64,000 nt of DNA, taken from Myxococcaceae bacterium (lineage in GTDB: Bacteria; Myxococcota; Myxococcia; Myxococcales; Myxococcaceae). The notes beneath the pieces are model-generated. The model ran no database searches, was not told where the DNA came from, and saw only the letters and a list, made by a program, of their open reading frames with translations. Shown one piece after another: positions 46,551 to 54,844 of this stretch. The stretch covers positions 1-64,000 of the forward strand of contig RPRB01000002.1 in the NCBI GenBank assembly GCA_003818285.1. The letters are read 5' to 3'. The first letter of the stretch is position 1. Every line of letters begins with the position of its first letter. Made by a program: the position numbers and the translations under genes.

Positions 46551-48692
46551 ATGCGCGCCATCTCCCGCCGCGAGCTGCTGGCCGCCTCCGGCACCGGCCT
46601 GATCATCGCCTTCGTCATTCCCGGACGGGCCGAGGCGCTCCTCGCGGGCCCGGCCAGGAAGCCGAAGCCGCTGCCCTCGCCCAACGCCTTCCTCCGCATC
46701 GGGACCGACGACACGGTGACCGTCCTCCTCTCGCACTCCGAGATGGGCCAGGGCATCTGGACCACCCTCCCCCTCCTGGTCGCCGAGGAGCTGGGCTGCG
46801 ACTGGTCGAAGATCCGCGTCGAGCACGCCCCGGCTCATCCGGCCTACGCCCACACCGGGTTCGGGATGCAGATGACCGGCGGGTCGACCAGCACCTGGTC
46901 GGAGTACGACCGGTACCGGACCGTGGGCGCGCTGGCCCGGGAGCTCCTCGTCCGTGCCGCCGCCGAGGAGTGGAAGACCGACGCGGCCAAGCTCCGGGTG
47001 GAGAACGGATACGTCATCGGGGGGAGCCGCCGGGCCTCGTTCGGACAGCTCGCCGAGCACGCCCGCGCCCTCCCCGCCCCGACCAAGGTCAACCTCAAGC
47101 CCCCGGAGAAGTGGACCTCGATCGGCAAGCCGGTGCGCCGGCTCGACTCCCCGGAGAAGATCACCGGACGGGCGGTGTTCGGCATCGACGTCCAGTTCCC
47201 CGGGCTCCGGACGGCGCTGGTGTCGCGGTCCCCGGTGTTCGGAGGGACGCTCCGGTCCTTCGATGCCACCGAGGCCCGGAAGGTCCCCGGGGTGGAGCAG
47301 GTGGTCCAGGTTCCGAGCGGCGTGGCGGTGATTGCCACCAACGCCTGGTCGGCGCGCCTTGGTCGCGCTGCCCTCAAGACCGACTGGGACCTTGGATCTT
47401 TCGCCGGGATGGACACGGAGAAGATGCGGGCCGAGGCTCTGGCCCTGTCCCGTACCGACGGCGCGGTCGCCGTGTCGAAGGGCAACGTGGAGGCGAGCCT
47501 GGGAAAGGGCGCGAAGCGCCTCGAGGCGGACTACGAGGTCCCGTACCTCGCCCATGCCCCGATGGAGCCGCTCAACTGCACCGTCAAGCGCGAGGGCGAC
47601 CGCTGCGACGTGTGGATCGGCACCCAGTTCCAGACGATGGACCAGCAGGTCGTCGCGCAGGTCCTGGGGCTGAAGCCGGAGCAGGTGAACATCCACACCA
47701 CCTTCCTCGGCGGTGGGTTCGGCCGCCGGGCCACGCCCGTCTCGGACTTCGCCCGCGAGGCGGCCGAGGTGACCAAGGCCGCCGGCGTGCCGGTCAAGGT
47801 GATGTGGACGCGCGATGACGACATCCGGGGCGGCTACTACCGGCCCGCGTACCACCACCGCGTCGAGGCAGCACTCGACGGCAAGGGACGCCCCGTCGCC
47901 TGGAAGCACACCGTCGTCGGCCAGTCGATCCTCGCCGGCACCCCGTTCGAGGCGATGATGGTCAAGAACGGCATCGACGAGACCTCGATCGAGGGGATCA
48001 ACGACTCGGCCTACCTGGCCGGGGTGGCCGCGCGGAGGGTGACGCTCCACTCCCCGCGCCGGCCGATCCCGGTCCTCTGGTGGCGCTCGGTCGGCAACAG
48101 CCACACCGCCTTCGTCGTCGAGTCCATGCTGGACGAGCTGGCGCACGCCGCGGGGAAGGACCCGCTCGCCTTCCGGCTGGAGATGCTCAAGCGCTCCCCC
48201 CGCCACGCCAAGGTCCTGAAGACCGCCGCGGAGAACGCCGGCTGGGGTCGGGCCCCGGCCCCGGGCCGTGCGAGGGGGCTCGCGCTCCACGAGTCGTTCG
48301 GGAGCATCGTCGCCCAGGTCGCCGAGGTCTCGATCGAGCCGGAGCGCGACATCCGGGTCCACCGGGTGGTGTGCGCGGTCGACTGCGGTCAGCCGATCAA
48401 TCCTCTGGGGATCGAGGCGCAGATCCAGGGCGGCATCGCCTTCGGGCTGGCCGCGGCGCTGCACAGCCAGCTCACCTTCCGCGAGGGGCGTGTCGAGCAG
48501 AGCAACTTTCACGACTACCAGGTGCTCCGGATCGACGAGATGCCCACCGTGGAGGTCCACATCATCAAGAGCGGCGCGAAGATGGGTGGCATCGGCGAGC
48601 CGGGGACGCCGCCCATCGCACCCGCCGTGGGCAATGCGGTGTTCGCCCTCACCGGGAAGCGGCTCCGCACCCTTCCCTTCCGTCTGGCCTGA
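46551..48692 (+). CDS. iorB: Molybdopterin subunit of isoquinoline 1-oxidoreductase-type dehydrogenase
   Basis: A 713-residue subunit of the xanthine-oxidase family that hydroxylates N-heterocycles or oxidises aldehydes. A twin-arginine signal (SRRELLAASGTG) is at the start. Molybdopterin-binding patterns include SEMGQGIWT, GGGFGRR, and the C-terminal GGIGEPGTPPIAPAV with the catalytic Glu. FAD domain is absent, as usual for IorB, so electrons must go to the 2Fe-2S subunit and then to a cytochrome. The true substrate is not deducible. Confidence 0.92.
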   Translation: MRAISRRELLAASGTGLIIAFVIPGRAEALLAGPARKPKPLPSPNAFLRIGTDDTVTVLLSHSEMGQGIWTTLPLLVAEELGCDWSKIRVEHAPAHPAYAHTGFGMQMTGGSTSTWSEYDRYRTVGALARELLVRAAAEEWKTDAAKLRVENGYVIGGSRRASFGQLAEHARALPAPTKVNLKPPEKWTSIGKPVRRLDSPEKITGRAVFGIDVQFPGLRTALVSRSPVFGGTLRSFDATEARKVPGVEQVVQVPSGVAVIATNAWSARLGRAALKTDWDLGSFAGMDTEKMRAEALALSRTDGAVAVSKGNVEASLGKGAKRLEADYEVPYLAHAPMEPLNCTVKREGDRCDVWIGTQFQTMDQQVVAQVLGLKPEQVNIHTTFLGGGFGRRATPVSDFAREAAEVTKAAGVPVKVMWTRDDDIRGGYYRPAYHHRVEAALDGKGRPVAWKHTVVGQSILAGTPFEAMMVKNGIDETSIEGINDSAYLAGVAARRVTLHSPRRPIPVLWWRSVGNSHTAFVVESMLDELAHAAGKDPLAFRLEMLKRSPRHAKVLKTAAENAGWGRAPAPGRARGLALHESFGSIVAQVAEVSIEPERDIRVHRVVCAVDCGQPINPLGIEAQIQGGIAFGLAAALHSQLTFREGRVEQSNFHDYQVLRIDEMPTVEVHIIKSGAKMGGIGEPGTPPIAPAVGNAVFALTGKRLRTLPFRLA

Positions 48693-48699
48693 ACCCCTC

Positions 48700-49305
48700 A
48701 TGCGCCTGATCCTGATCTCCAGCCTCGTCCTCGCCGGCTGCTCACACTCGGAGGGCCCCGCGCCGGCGACGCCGGTCCCCATGGCAGCCGCGGCCGCGCC
48801 GGCCAGTGCGCAGGCCCCCCTTGCCGCGTTCGAGACCGTCCGTGCGGTGCTCCAGGATCCGCGGTGCCAGAACTGCCATCCGGCCATCGACCAGCCGCTC
48901 CAGACCGACCAGGGCTTCGTGCACGCGATGAACGTGCAGCGCGGCCCCACGGGCCACGGACTGCCCGGCGCCGAGTGCAGCGCCTGCCACGGCAAGGCCA
49001 ACGCTCCCGACAGCTACGGTCCCCACCAGCCGCCCGGCGTCGCCACCGACTGGCACCTCCCTCCTCCGGAGATGAAGATGGTCTTCGTCGGACGGAGCTC
49101 GAGGGAGCTCTGCGAGCAGCTCAAGGACCCGCAGCGGAACGGTCACAAGGACATGGCCGGCCTGCTCCAGCACGTGAGCAGCGATCCCCTCGTCCTCTGG
49201 GGCTGGTCGCCCGGGTTCGGACGGCGACCGGTGAGCGTCCCGCACGCCGAGTTCGTCGCGGCGTTCAAGCGCTGGTCTGACGCGGGCGCGCCCTGCCCCC
49301 AGTGA
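48700..49305 (+). CDS. Dihaem c-type cytochrome lipoprotein
   Basis: A 201-residue lipoprotein (LVLAGC, Cys14) with two haem-binding motifs, C56-Q-N-C-H60 and C93-S-A-C-H97. It begins seven bases after iorB. The likely role is to accept electrons from the IorAB-type dehydrogenase on the periplasmic side and pass them to the respiratory chain. A third pair of Cys (ELCEQL, APCPQ) may form a disulfide. Confidence 0.88.
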   Translation: MRLILISSLVLAGCSHSEGPAPATPVPMAAAAAPASAQAPLAAFETVRAVLQDPRCQNCHPAIDQPLQTDQGFVHAMNVQRGPTGHGLPGAECSACHGKANAPDSYGPHQPPGVATDWHLPPPEMKMVFVGRSSRELCEQLKDPQRNGHKDMAGLLQHVSSDPLVLWGWSPGFGRRPVSVPHAEFVAAFKRWSDAGAPCPQ

Positions 49306-49317
49306 GGCGGCTGGACG

Positions 49318-49872
49318 TTGATCCATCGACGGACATGGAGGCGGCTCGACGTTCCTGGGGTCGAGGACTTCCGCGAGGACGGTCGTAGCTTCGAGGGGCA
49401 GGTGAGGGTCGACGGTCTTCCGGCGTGGGAGGCCAGCTACCGCGTCGTCTTCGACGGCTCCTGGGCCACCGTTCGCGCGGAGGCCTCGGTCCGTGAGGCC
49501 GGCGGCACCCGGTCTCTCGCCCTGCGCCGCGAACCGTCGGGCCGCTGGTTCGACGGCGACCGCGAGATCGAGAACTGCCGCGGGGCGCTCGACGTCGACC
49601 TCGGGCTGACCCCGTCGACCAACACCTCCGCCATCCGCCGGGTGGCGCTCGGGGTGGGAGCGCAGGCCGAGCTCACCGCTGCCTGGGTCCGCTTTCCCGA
49701 GCTCACGGTGGAACCGCTCCGGCAGCGCTACACCCGTCTCTCGCCGCGGGAGTACCTCTACGAAAGCCTGCACGGAGAGGACGTGGCGTTCCGGGCACGC
49801 CTCGAGCTGGACGGCTCCGATCTCGTGGTCCGGTACGAGGGGATCTTCGAGCGCATCGAGCTGCCGGACTGA
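49318..49872 (+). CDS. DUF1089 putative glycolipid-binding protein
   Basis: A 184-residue protein from a TTG at 49318. The patterns ALDVDLGLTPSTNTSAIRR, AAWVRFPELTVEPLRQRYTR and YLYES match DUF1089, an uncharacterised family annotated as putative glycolipid-binding. Twelve bases separate it from the cytochrome gene, so it could share its transcript, although a functional link is not evident. Confidence 0.78.
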   Translation: MIHRRTWRRLDVPGVEDFREDGRSFEGQVRVDGLPAWEASYRVVFDGSWATVRAEASVREAGGTRSLALRREPSGRWFDGDREIENCRGALDVDLGLTPSTNTSAIRRVALGVGAQAELTAAWVRFPELTVEPLRQRYTRLSPREYLYESLHGEDVAFRARLELDGSDLVVRYEGIFERIELPD

Positions 49873-49921
49873 CGACCTTTCCACCGCGCCAGAGCGGTGA
49901 GGCGCTAGGCTCCGCGGCCCC

Positions 49922-51430
49922 ATGAACGTCTACGCGCTGGTCCTCGCGCTCATCGTCCTCGCGCTGCTGTCGGTGAGCCTGAGCCAGGTCCGGAAGACGC
50001 GAACCAAGGCCGATTACCTGGTCGCCGGACGCACCCTCCCCTGGTACGTCCTGGTGTTCACCCTCCTCGCCTCGTGGATCGGCTCGGGCTCGCTCTTCGC
50101 CGGAGCGGAGAACGCGTTCCGGAACGGCTTCGCCGCCCTCTGGCAGGGCGCGGGCGGCTGGTGCGGGCTCCTGGTCATCTTCTTCATCGCGCCGCGGGCG
50201 AGGAAGTTCGCCCGGTTCACCATCCCCGACCTGCTCGAGACCCGCTACGACGTCTGGGCTCGGATCCTCGGAGCGACGGCGATCCTCTTCGCCTTCACCG
50301 CCATCGCCTCGTACCAGTTCAAGGGTGGCGGCGACATCCTGCACATCATCTTCCCCGGCCTCGACGTCGTCGCGCGCGAGACCTTCGGCCTCTCCGCGGG
50401 AAAGGAGCATGCGCTGGGGATGGTCATCATCGCGGTCTTCGTCGTCCTCTTCACCGCGCTCGCCGGCATGGCCTCGGTGGCCTACATGGACGTGGTCATC
50501 GGCAGCCTCACCACCGTCGCGGCACTGCTCTCTGTCCCGTTCCTGCTGGCCCGTGTGGGGGGCTGGAGCGGGTTCCACGCCGCGCTCCCTCCCGAGTACT
50601 TCCAGCCCTTCGGGAAGTTCGGCGGCGCGGGCGGCGGGTTCGTCCGCGCGATGGAGCTCCTCGTCCCAACCATGCTGCTCCTGATGGGCAACCAGAGCAT
50701 CTACCAGAAGTTCTTCAGCGCCCGGAGCGAGCGCGACGCGCGGCTCTCGGTGGTCTTCTGGCTCGGGGGGACGGTGCTCCTCGAGATCCTCATCGTCGCC
50801 ATCGCCGTGCTCGGGGCGGCGCTGTTCCTCCACGACCCGGCGGTGAAGCCGCGGGAGATCATCCCCTACACGGCCCGGAACGGCGTCCCGTCGCTGGTGG
50901 GAGCCATCCTCGTGGGAGCCGTCTTCGCCAAGGTCATCTCGACCGCGAACAACTACCTCTTCTCCCCGGCCACCAACCTGGTCAACGACGTGTACACCCG
51001 GTTCGTGAACCCCGGGGCCTCGGACCGGGCGGTGCTCCGAATGTCGCGGGTGCTGATCGGCGTGCTGGGCCTCTTCGCGCTGCTGCAGGGCACGGTGAGC
51101 GAGTCCATCCTCGCGATGTCCCTCTACGCCTACACGGTGTACGCGGCGGCCATCACCCCGGTGGTGCTCGCCGCGTTCTTCTGGCGGCGCGCCACCGCCG
51201 CCGGGGCGGTGGTGTGCATCCTGGCGGGCACCGCGATCACCATCGTCTGGAACCTCCAGCAGATCGCGCTGGAGGCCCACCGCTCGACGTTTCTGCCCGC
51301 GAGCTGGCTCGCCCGGGACGCGATCTTCCCCGCGCTGCTGGTCTCGGTGGTCTCGCTGGTGGTGGTGAGCCTGCTCACCCCGGCGCCCGCGCGGGAGAAG
51401 TGGCTCCCCTTCGCCGCAGTCGAACGCTGA
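49922..51430 (+). CDS. Sodium:solute symporter family protein
   Basis: A 502-residue, about 13-helix transporter of the SSS family, recognised from the N-terminal TKADYLVAGRTLPWYVLV, then ASWIGSGSLFAGAE and ISTANNYLFSPATNLVNDVY. It should co-transport Na+ and an organic solute into the cell. Substrate cannot be told. A six-base inverted repeat lies just upstream of the ATG. Confidence 0.93.
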   Translation: MNVYALVLALIVLALLSVSLSQVRKTRTKADYLVAGRTLPWYVLVFTLLASWIGSGSLFAGAENAFRNGFAALWQGAGGWCGLLVIFFIAPRARKFARFTIPDLLETRYDVWARILGATAILFAFTAIASYQFKGGGDILHIIFPGLDVVARETFGLSAGKEHALGMVIIAVFVVLFTALAGMASVAYMDVVIGSLTTVAALLSVPFLLARVGGWSGFHAALPPEYFQPFGKFGGAGGGFVRAMELLVPTMLLLMGNQSIYQKFFSARSERDARLSVVFWLGGTVLLEILIVAIAVLGAALFLHDPAVKPREIIPYTARNGVPSLVGAILVGAVFAKVISTANNYLFSPATNLVNDVYTRFVNPGASDRAVLRMSRVLIGVLGLFALLQGTVSESILAMSLYAYTVYAAAITPVVLAAFFWRRATAAGAVVCILAGTAITIVWNLQQIALEAHRSTFLPASWLARDAIFPALLVSVVSLVVVSLLTPAPAREKWLPFAAVER

Positions 51431-51432
51431 GC

Positions 51433-51506
51433 GCGGCCGCCCTGACGGCGCCGACGATAGCCCGCCTGACGACTTTGACCTGGACCTCGACGGCGGCCGC
51501 CCTGAC
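51433..51506. repeat. Two 14-bp direct repeats, 60 bp apart
   Basis: GCGGCCGCCCTGAC occurs at 51433-51446 and again at 51493-51506, between convergent genes. It may be chance in GC-rich DNA or a small duplication. Confidence 0.5.
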
Positions 51507-52379
51507 CTAGAGCTTGGCCAGCATCGCCTGGAGCGTCTGCTCCAGGGTGTCCTTCCCCCGGACGACCGATTCCGGGTGCTCGAACGAGAGGCGCTTCGAG
51601 GCGATGCCCTGGTAGAGCCCCTGGTACATCTGCGCGAGCTCGGGCGAGAAGCCCATCCCGGTGAAGGCCTCCGCCACCTGGTCGAGTGGCTCCTCCAGCG
51701 GCTCGACCTCGGTCTCCAGGAGTTTCGAGAGCACCCGGGCGACGTCCGCCGGACCCACCTCCTCGGGACCGGAGAGCTCCACCACCCGGTGCGCCTTGGG
51801 GTGCTCGAGCACCAGACGGGCGGCGGTCTGCCCCACGTCGTGGGTGGAGATGTGGTTCCACTTCAGCTCCGCCGGGAGGAAGGTATTGAGCAGCCCTTCC
51901 TTGGCGTCGGGGAGCGCCGGACCCCAGTTCTCCATGAAGTAGCAAGCCCGGAGGAAGGTCACCGGCGTCTTGAGGGTCCGCAGCTCCTGCTCGGCGTCGT
52001 GCAGCAGAACCACGGGCCCGGTCCCGTCCGCGTGCTGCGCGCCGACGGAGGAGAGGAAGACGACGTGCTTCACGTCCGTCCCGGAGATCGCGTGCACCAG
52101 GGCGTCGATGATCTTCTTCGCCTTTCCCCGGACGCCGGTGGTGTTCGGCGGGAAGGACGGGAGCAGGAGGAACGCAGCCTCGGTCCCCCGGAGTCCATTG
52201 AGCAGATCGTGGACGTTGGACAGATCCACCTGGCCCACGTGCGCCCCGCGCTTCTTCCAGCGCTCGGCCTTGTGGGGGTCACGGGCGATCACCCGGACCT
52301 TCCGCCCGCTGTCCAGCAACGCCTGGGCGACCACTGATCCAACGTGCCCGGTCGCACCGGCGACGACGTACTCGGCCAT
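51507..52379 (-). CDS. NmrA-like NAD(P)-binding protein
   Basis: A 290-residue Rossmann protein of the atypical SDR NmrA/HSCARG type. The dinucleotide motif GATGHVG starts near residue 8; RACYFMENWGPAL and SGPEEVGPADVARVLSKLL are family-like. It lacks a Tyr-x3-Lys active pair, so may sense NADP(H) redox state or reduce quinones. Convergent with the symporter gene. Confidence 0.88.
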   Translation of the reverse strand: MAEYVVAGATGHVGSVVAQALLDSGRKVRVIARDPHKAERWKKRGAHVGQVDLSNVHDLLNGLRGTEAAFLLLPSFPPNTTGVRGKAKKIIDALVHAISGTDVKHVVFLSSVGAQHADGTGPVVLLHDAEQELRTLKTPVTFLRACYFMENWGPALPDAKEGLLNTFLPAELKWNHISTHDVGQTAARLVLEHPKAHRVVELSGPEEVGPADVARVLSKLLETEVEPLEEPLDQVAEAFTGMGFSPELAQMYQGLYQGIASKRLSFEHPESVVRGKDTLEQTLQAMLAKL

Positions 52380-52479
52380 GGGACCCTCCTCCGCGTGGCT
52401 CCCCTATACCTCCCCCGCGGGCCTCCCGGGGCAGTTGCAGCGGCGCGCGCCGTCGATGACGCGGGCTGCTGGGTGGTCC

Positions 52480-53478
52480 TCAACGCCCGGAGGCAGGCCG
52501 GGGAACGAGGACCACCTTGCTCGCCGAGCCTCCGGCGACCAGCGCGTACGCGCGCGCAGCCTCCGAGAGTGGATGAGAGTCGATCGATGGATGGGGCCGG
52601 ACTCGACCGCCGTCGAAGAGAGGCCTGAGCTGGTCGAGGATGCGTGCACTGTCGGCCACGGTGAAGATGGCGGTATTGATACCGAGCAGGGCGAGTCGCC
52701 GGCGATAGAAATCGAAGAGATTGAGCGTCACCTCGGGTCCGGCGGCGGCCGAGTACACGCAGAGCCGGCCGCCCGGCCCCAGGCTCTCCAGTAGCGCCGC
52801 GAAGATCGGGCTGCCCACTCCGCTCAGGGCGACCTGAGCGCCCGCGCCGCCGGTCGCTTCGCGGACCACCGCCGGGAGATTGGCGAGATCCGACCGAGCC
52901 ACCCCGGCCACCCGGGCGGGATCGACGCGCGCCGCCTGCGTCGCATCCTTCACCAGGGCGATGACCCGGGCCCCGAGCGCGGAGGCCAGCTCGACGGCGG
53001 CCCAGCCCACCGCCCCCACCGCGCCGGAGACCACCACCGTCTCACCGGCCTGGACGTGCGCGGCGTCCACCAGGCAGGTCCAGGCGGTGGTGAACGGCAC
53101 CCCCGCGCTCGCGGCCTGCTCGGGGGTGAGGTTCGAGGGTCGCCGCGACACCGCAGCGGCCGGGAGAACCAGCTGCTCGGCGTGGGTTCCGTCCCGGGTG
53201 ATGCCCAGGTCGCCGCCCGTGCCCCACACGGCGGCGCCCACGAGCTCGGCCGGCCCCTCCACCACCCGCCCGGCGAAGTCGCGGCCGAGGATGCGAGGCA
53301 GGACCGCGTGGGGGAAGCGGCCCTCGAGGCTGAGGACGTCACTGGGATTGATGCCGGCGGCCTCGACCGCGATGCGGACCTGGTCCGGCGCTCGCGCGGG
53401 CTCCGGGACGTCCGTGGCCCGGAGCGAAACCGGAGGCCCGTGGGAGGTGATGTGGAGCGCTTGCATGACCGCGGTCAT
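52480..53478 (-). CDS. Quinone oxidoreductase (medium-chain dehydrogenase/reductase)
   Basis: A 332-residue NADPH-dependent MDR protein of the quinone-oxidoreductase type. N-terminal GroES-like region (AAGINPSDVLSLEG, LGRDFAGRVVEG) and Rossmann motif VVSGAVGAVGWAA near residue 145. No zinc-binding Cys set, typical of quinone reductases. Start at ATG 53478 is tentative; ATG 53466 is an alternative. Divergent from the trihaem cytochrome gene. Confidence 0.88.
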   Translation of the reverse strand: MTAVMQALHITSHGPPVSLRATDVPEPARAPDQVRIAVEAAGINPSDVLSLEGRFPHAVLPRILGRDFAGRVVEGPAELVGAAVWGTGGDLGITRDGTHAEQLVLPAAAVSRRPSNLTPEQAASAGVPFTTAWTCLVDAAHVQAGETVVVSGAVGAVGWAAVELASALGARVIALVKDATQAARVDPARVAGVARSDLANLPAVVREATGGAGAQVALSGVGSPIFAALLESLGPGGRLCVYSAAAGPEVTLNLFDFYRRRLALLGINTAIFTVADSARILDQLRPLFDGGRVRPHPSIDSHPLSEAARAYALVAGGSASKVVLVPRPASGR

Positions 53479-53570
53479 CGCACGAGGCAGGCCGTCGAGG
53501 GGGAAGGCGGGGCGAGGCAGTGTCCGGTGACTTGGATCGACGACCCGGGCGGTTGTTTCACTGGAGTGAG

Positions 53571-53589
53571 CCAGGAGTCGGCCTCCTGG
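53571..53589. promoter_or_regulatory. Inverted repeat in front of the trihaem cytochrome gene
   Basis: CCAGGA and TCCTGG flank a 7-base spacer, 19 bases upstream of the ATG, next to TCTATA that could serve as a -10. It may be an operator or part of the leader. Confidence 0.3.
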
Positions 53590-53608
53590 TCTATACCGCG
53601 CCTCCCGG

Positions 53609-54838
53609 ATGCGCCGCGCCCTCAAGATCCTCGGTCTCGTCCTCGCCGCCGTGGTGGTGCTCGTCGGCGGCTTCCTCCTCTACGTCCAGATCGACGGCAT
53701 TCCCAGGTACCCCGTCGAGAAGGTCGCCTTCCGCGCCGATCCCACGCCCGAGCGCATCGCCCGGGGGAAGAAGCTGGCCAGCGCTCTCTGCGCCAACTGT
53801 CACCTGGACCCGACCACGCGCCAGCTCACCGGCAAGCTGATGATCGACGCGCCGGCCGAGTTCGGCGTCATCTATTCGCCCAACATCACCCGTCACCCCA
53901 CCAAGGGAATCGGCAGCTGGACCGACGCCGAGCTGGCCTACCTGATCCGTACCGGAGTGAAGCGCGACGGCCGGTACACGCCGCCGTACATGGCCAAGCT
54001 GCCCCACATCTCCGACGAGGACCTGGCGTCGATCATCGCCTTCATGCGCTCGGATGATCCGATGGTCGAGGCGTCGGACCGGGACCCACCCGGGGTCGCG
54101 CAGCCGTCGTTCCTCACCAAGCTCCTCTGCCACACCGTGTTCAAGAAGCTCCCCTACCCCGAGCGCCCCATCGTCGCGCCGCCGGTCACCGATCGCGTCG
54201 CTCACGGGCGCTACCTGGTGTTCGCGCTCGAGTGCTACGGCTGCCACTCGGCGGACTTCAAGACGATGAACGTCGCCGAGCCCGAGAAGTCGGCCGGCTA
54301 CCTGGGGGGAGGAAACCCGATGCTCGACCTGCACCGGCACACCGTCCCCACCACGAACATCACCCCGGACCAGGAGACCGGGATCGGCCGCTGGTCCGAG
54401 CGCGATCTCGTGACCGCGCTCCGGACCGGTTTCCGGCCCGACCGAACCCTCATCCGCTACCCGATGGGCCTGTTTCCCGACCTGACGGACGAGGAGGGCG
54501 CGGCGATCCACGCGTACCTGCGAACCGTCCCGCCCCTCCGGCACGCCGTCCCGAGGCCCCCGCCGCCCTCTCCCTCCGCGGCGGCGAAGACGGACGGCAA
54601 GGCGCTCTACGAGCGTTACGGCTGCGTCTCCTGTCACGGCGACGATGGAATCGGGATCGCCGATCTGCGCCAGGCCGCGGAGCACTACCCCACGCGGGAG
54701 ACGCTCAAGCTCTGGATCCAGGACGCGCAGAGCATCCGGCCCGGGACCCGGATGCCCTCGTGGAGGAACGTCATCCGCGAGGAGGATTACGACCCGCTCG
54801 TCGATCACGTGCTGAAGCTCGGAAAGACCCGGAGCTGA
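53609..54838 (+). CDS. Trihaem c-type cytochrome, membrane-anchored
   Basis: A 409-residue protein with an N-terminal anchor (ALKILGLVLAAVVVLVGG) and three CxxCH haem sites: CANCH (61-65), CYGCH (209-213) and CVSCH (339-343). The architecture resembles cytochrome subunits of periplasmic alcohol, aldehyde or isoquinoline-type dehydrogenases. It could serve the IorAB-type enzyme 7 kb upstream or a different donor; nothing adjacent encodes a partner. Confidence 0.9.
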   Translation: MRRALKILGLVLAAVVVLVGGFLLYVQIDGIPRYPVEKVAFRADPTPERIARGKKLASALCANCHLDPTTRQLTGKLMIDAPAEFGVIYSPNITRHPTKGIGSWTDAELAYLIRTGVKRDGRYTPPYMAKLPHISDEDLASIIAFMRSDDPMVEASDRDPPGVAQPSFLTKLLCHTVFKKLPYPERPIVAPPVTDRVAHGRYLVFALECYGCHSADFKTMNVAEPEKSAGYLGGGNPMLDLHRHTVPTTNITPDQETGIGRWSERDLVTALRTGFRPDRTLIRYPMGLFPDLTDEEGAAIHAYLRTVPPLRHAVPRPPPPSPSAAAKTDGKALYERYGCVSCHGDDGIGIADLRQAAEHYPTRETLKLWIQDAQSIRPGTRMPSWRNVIREEDYDPLVDHVLKLGKTRS

Positions 54839-54844
54839 CCGGGG

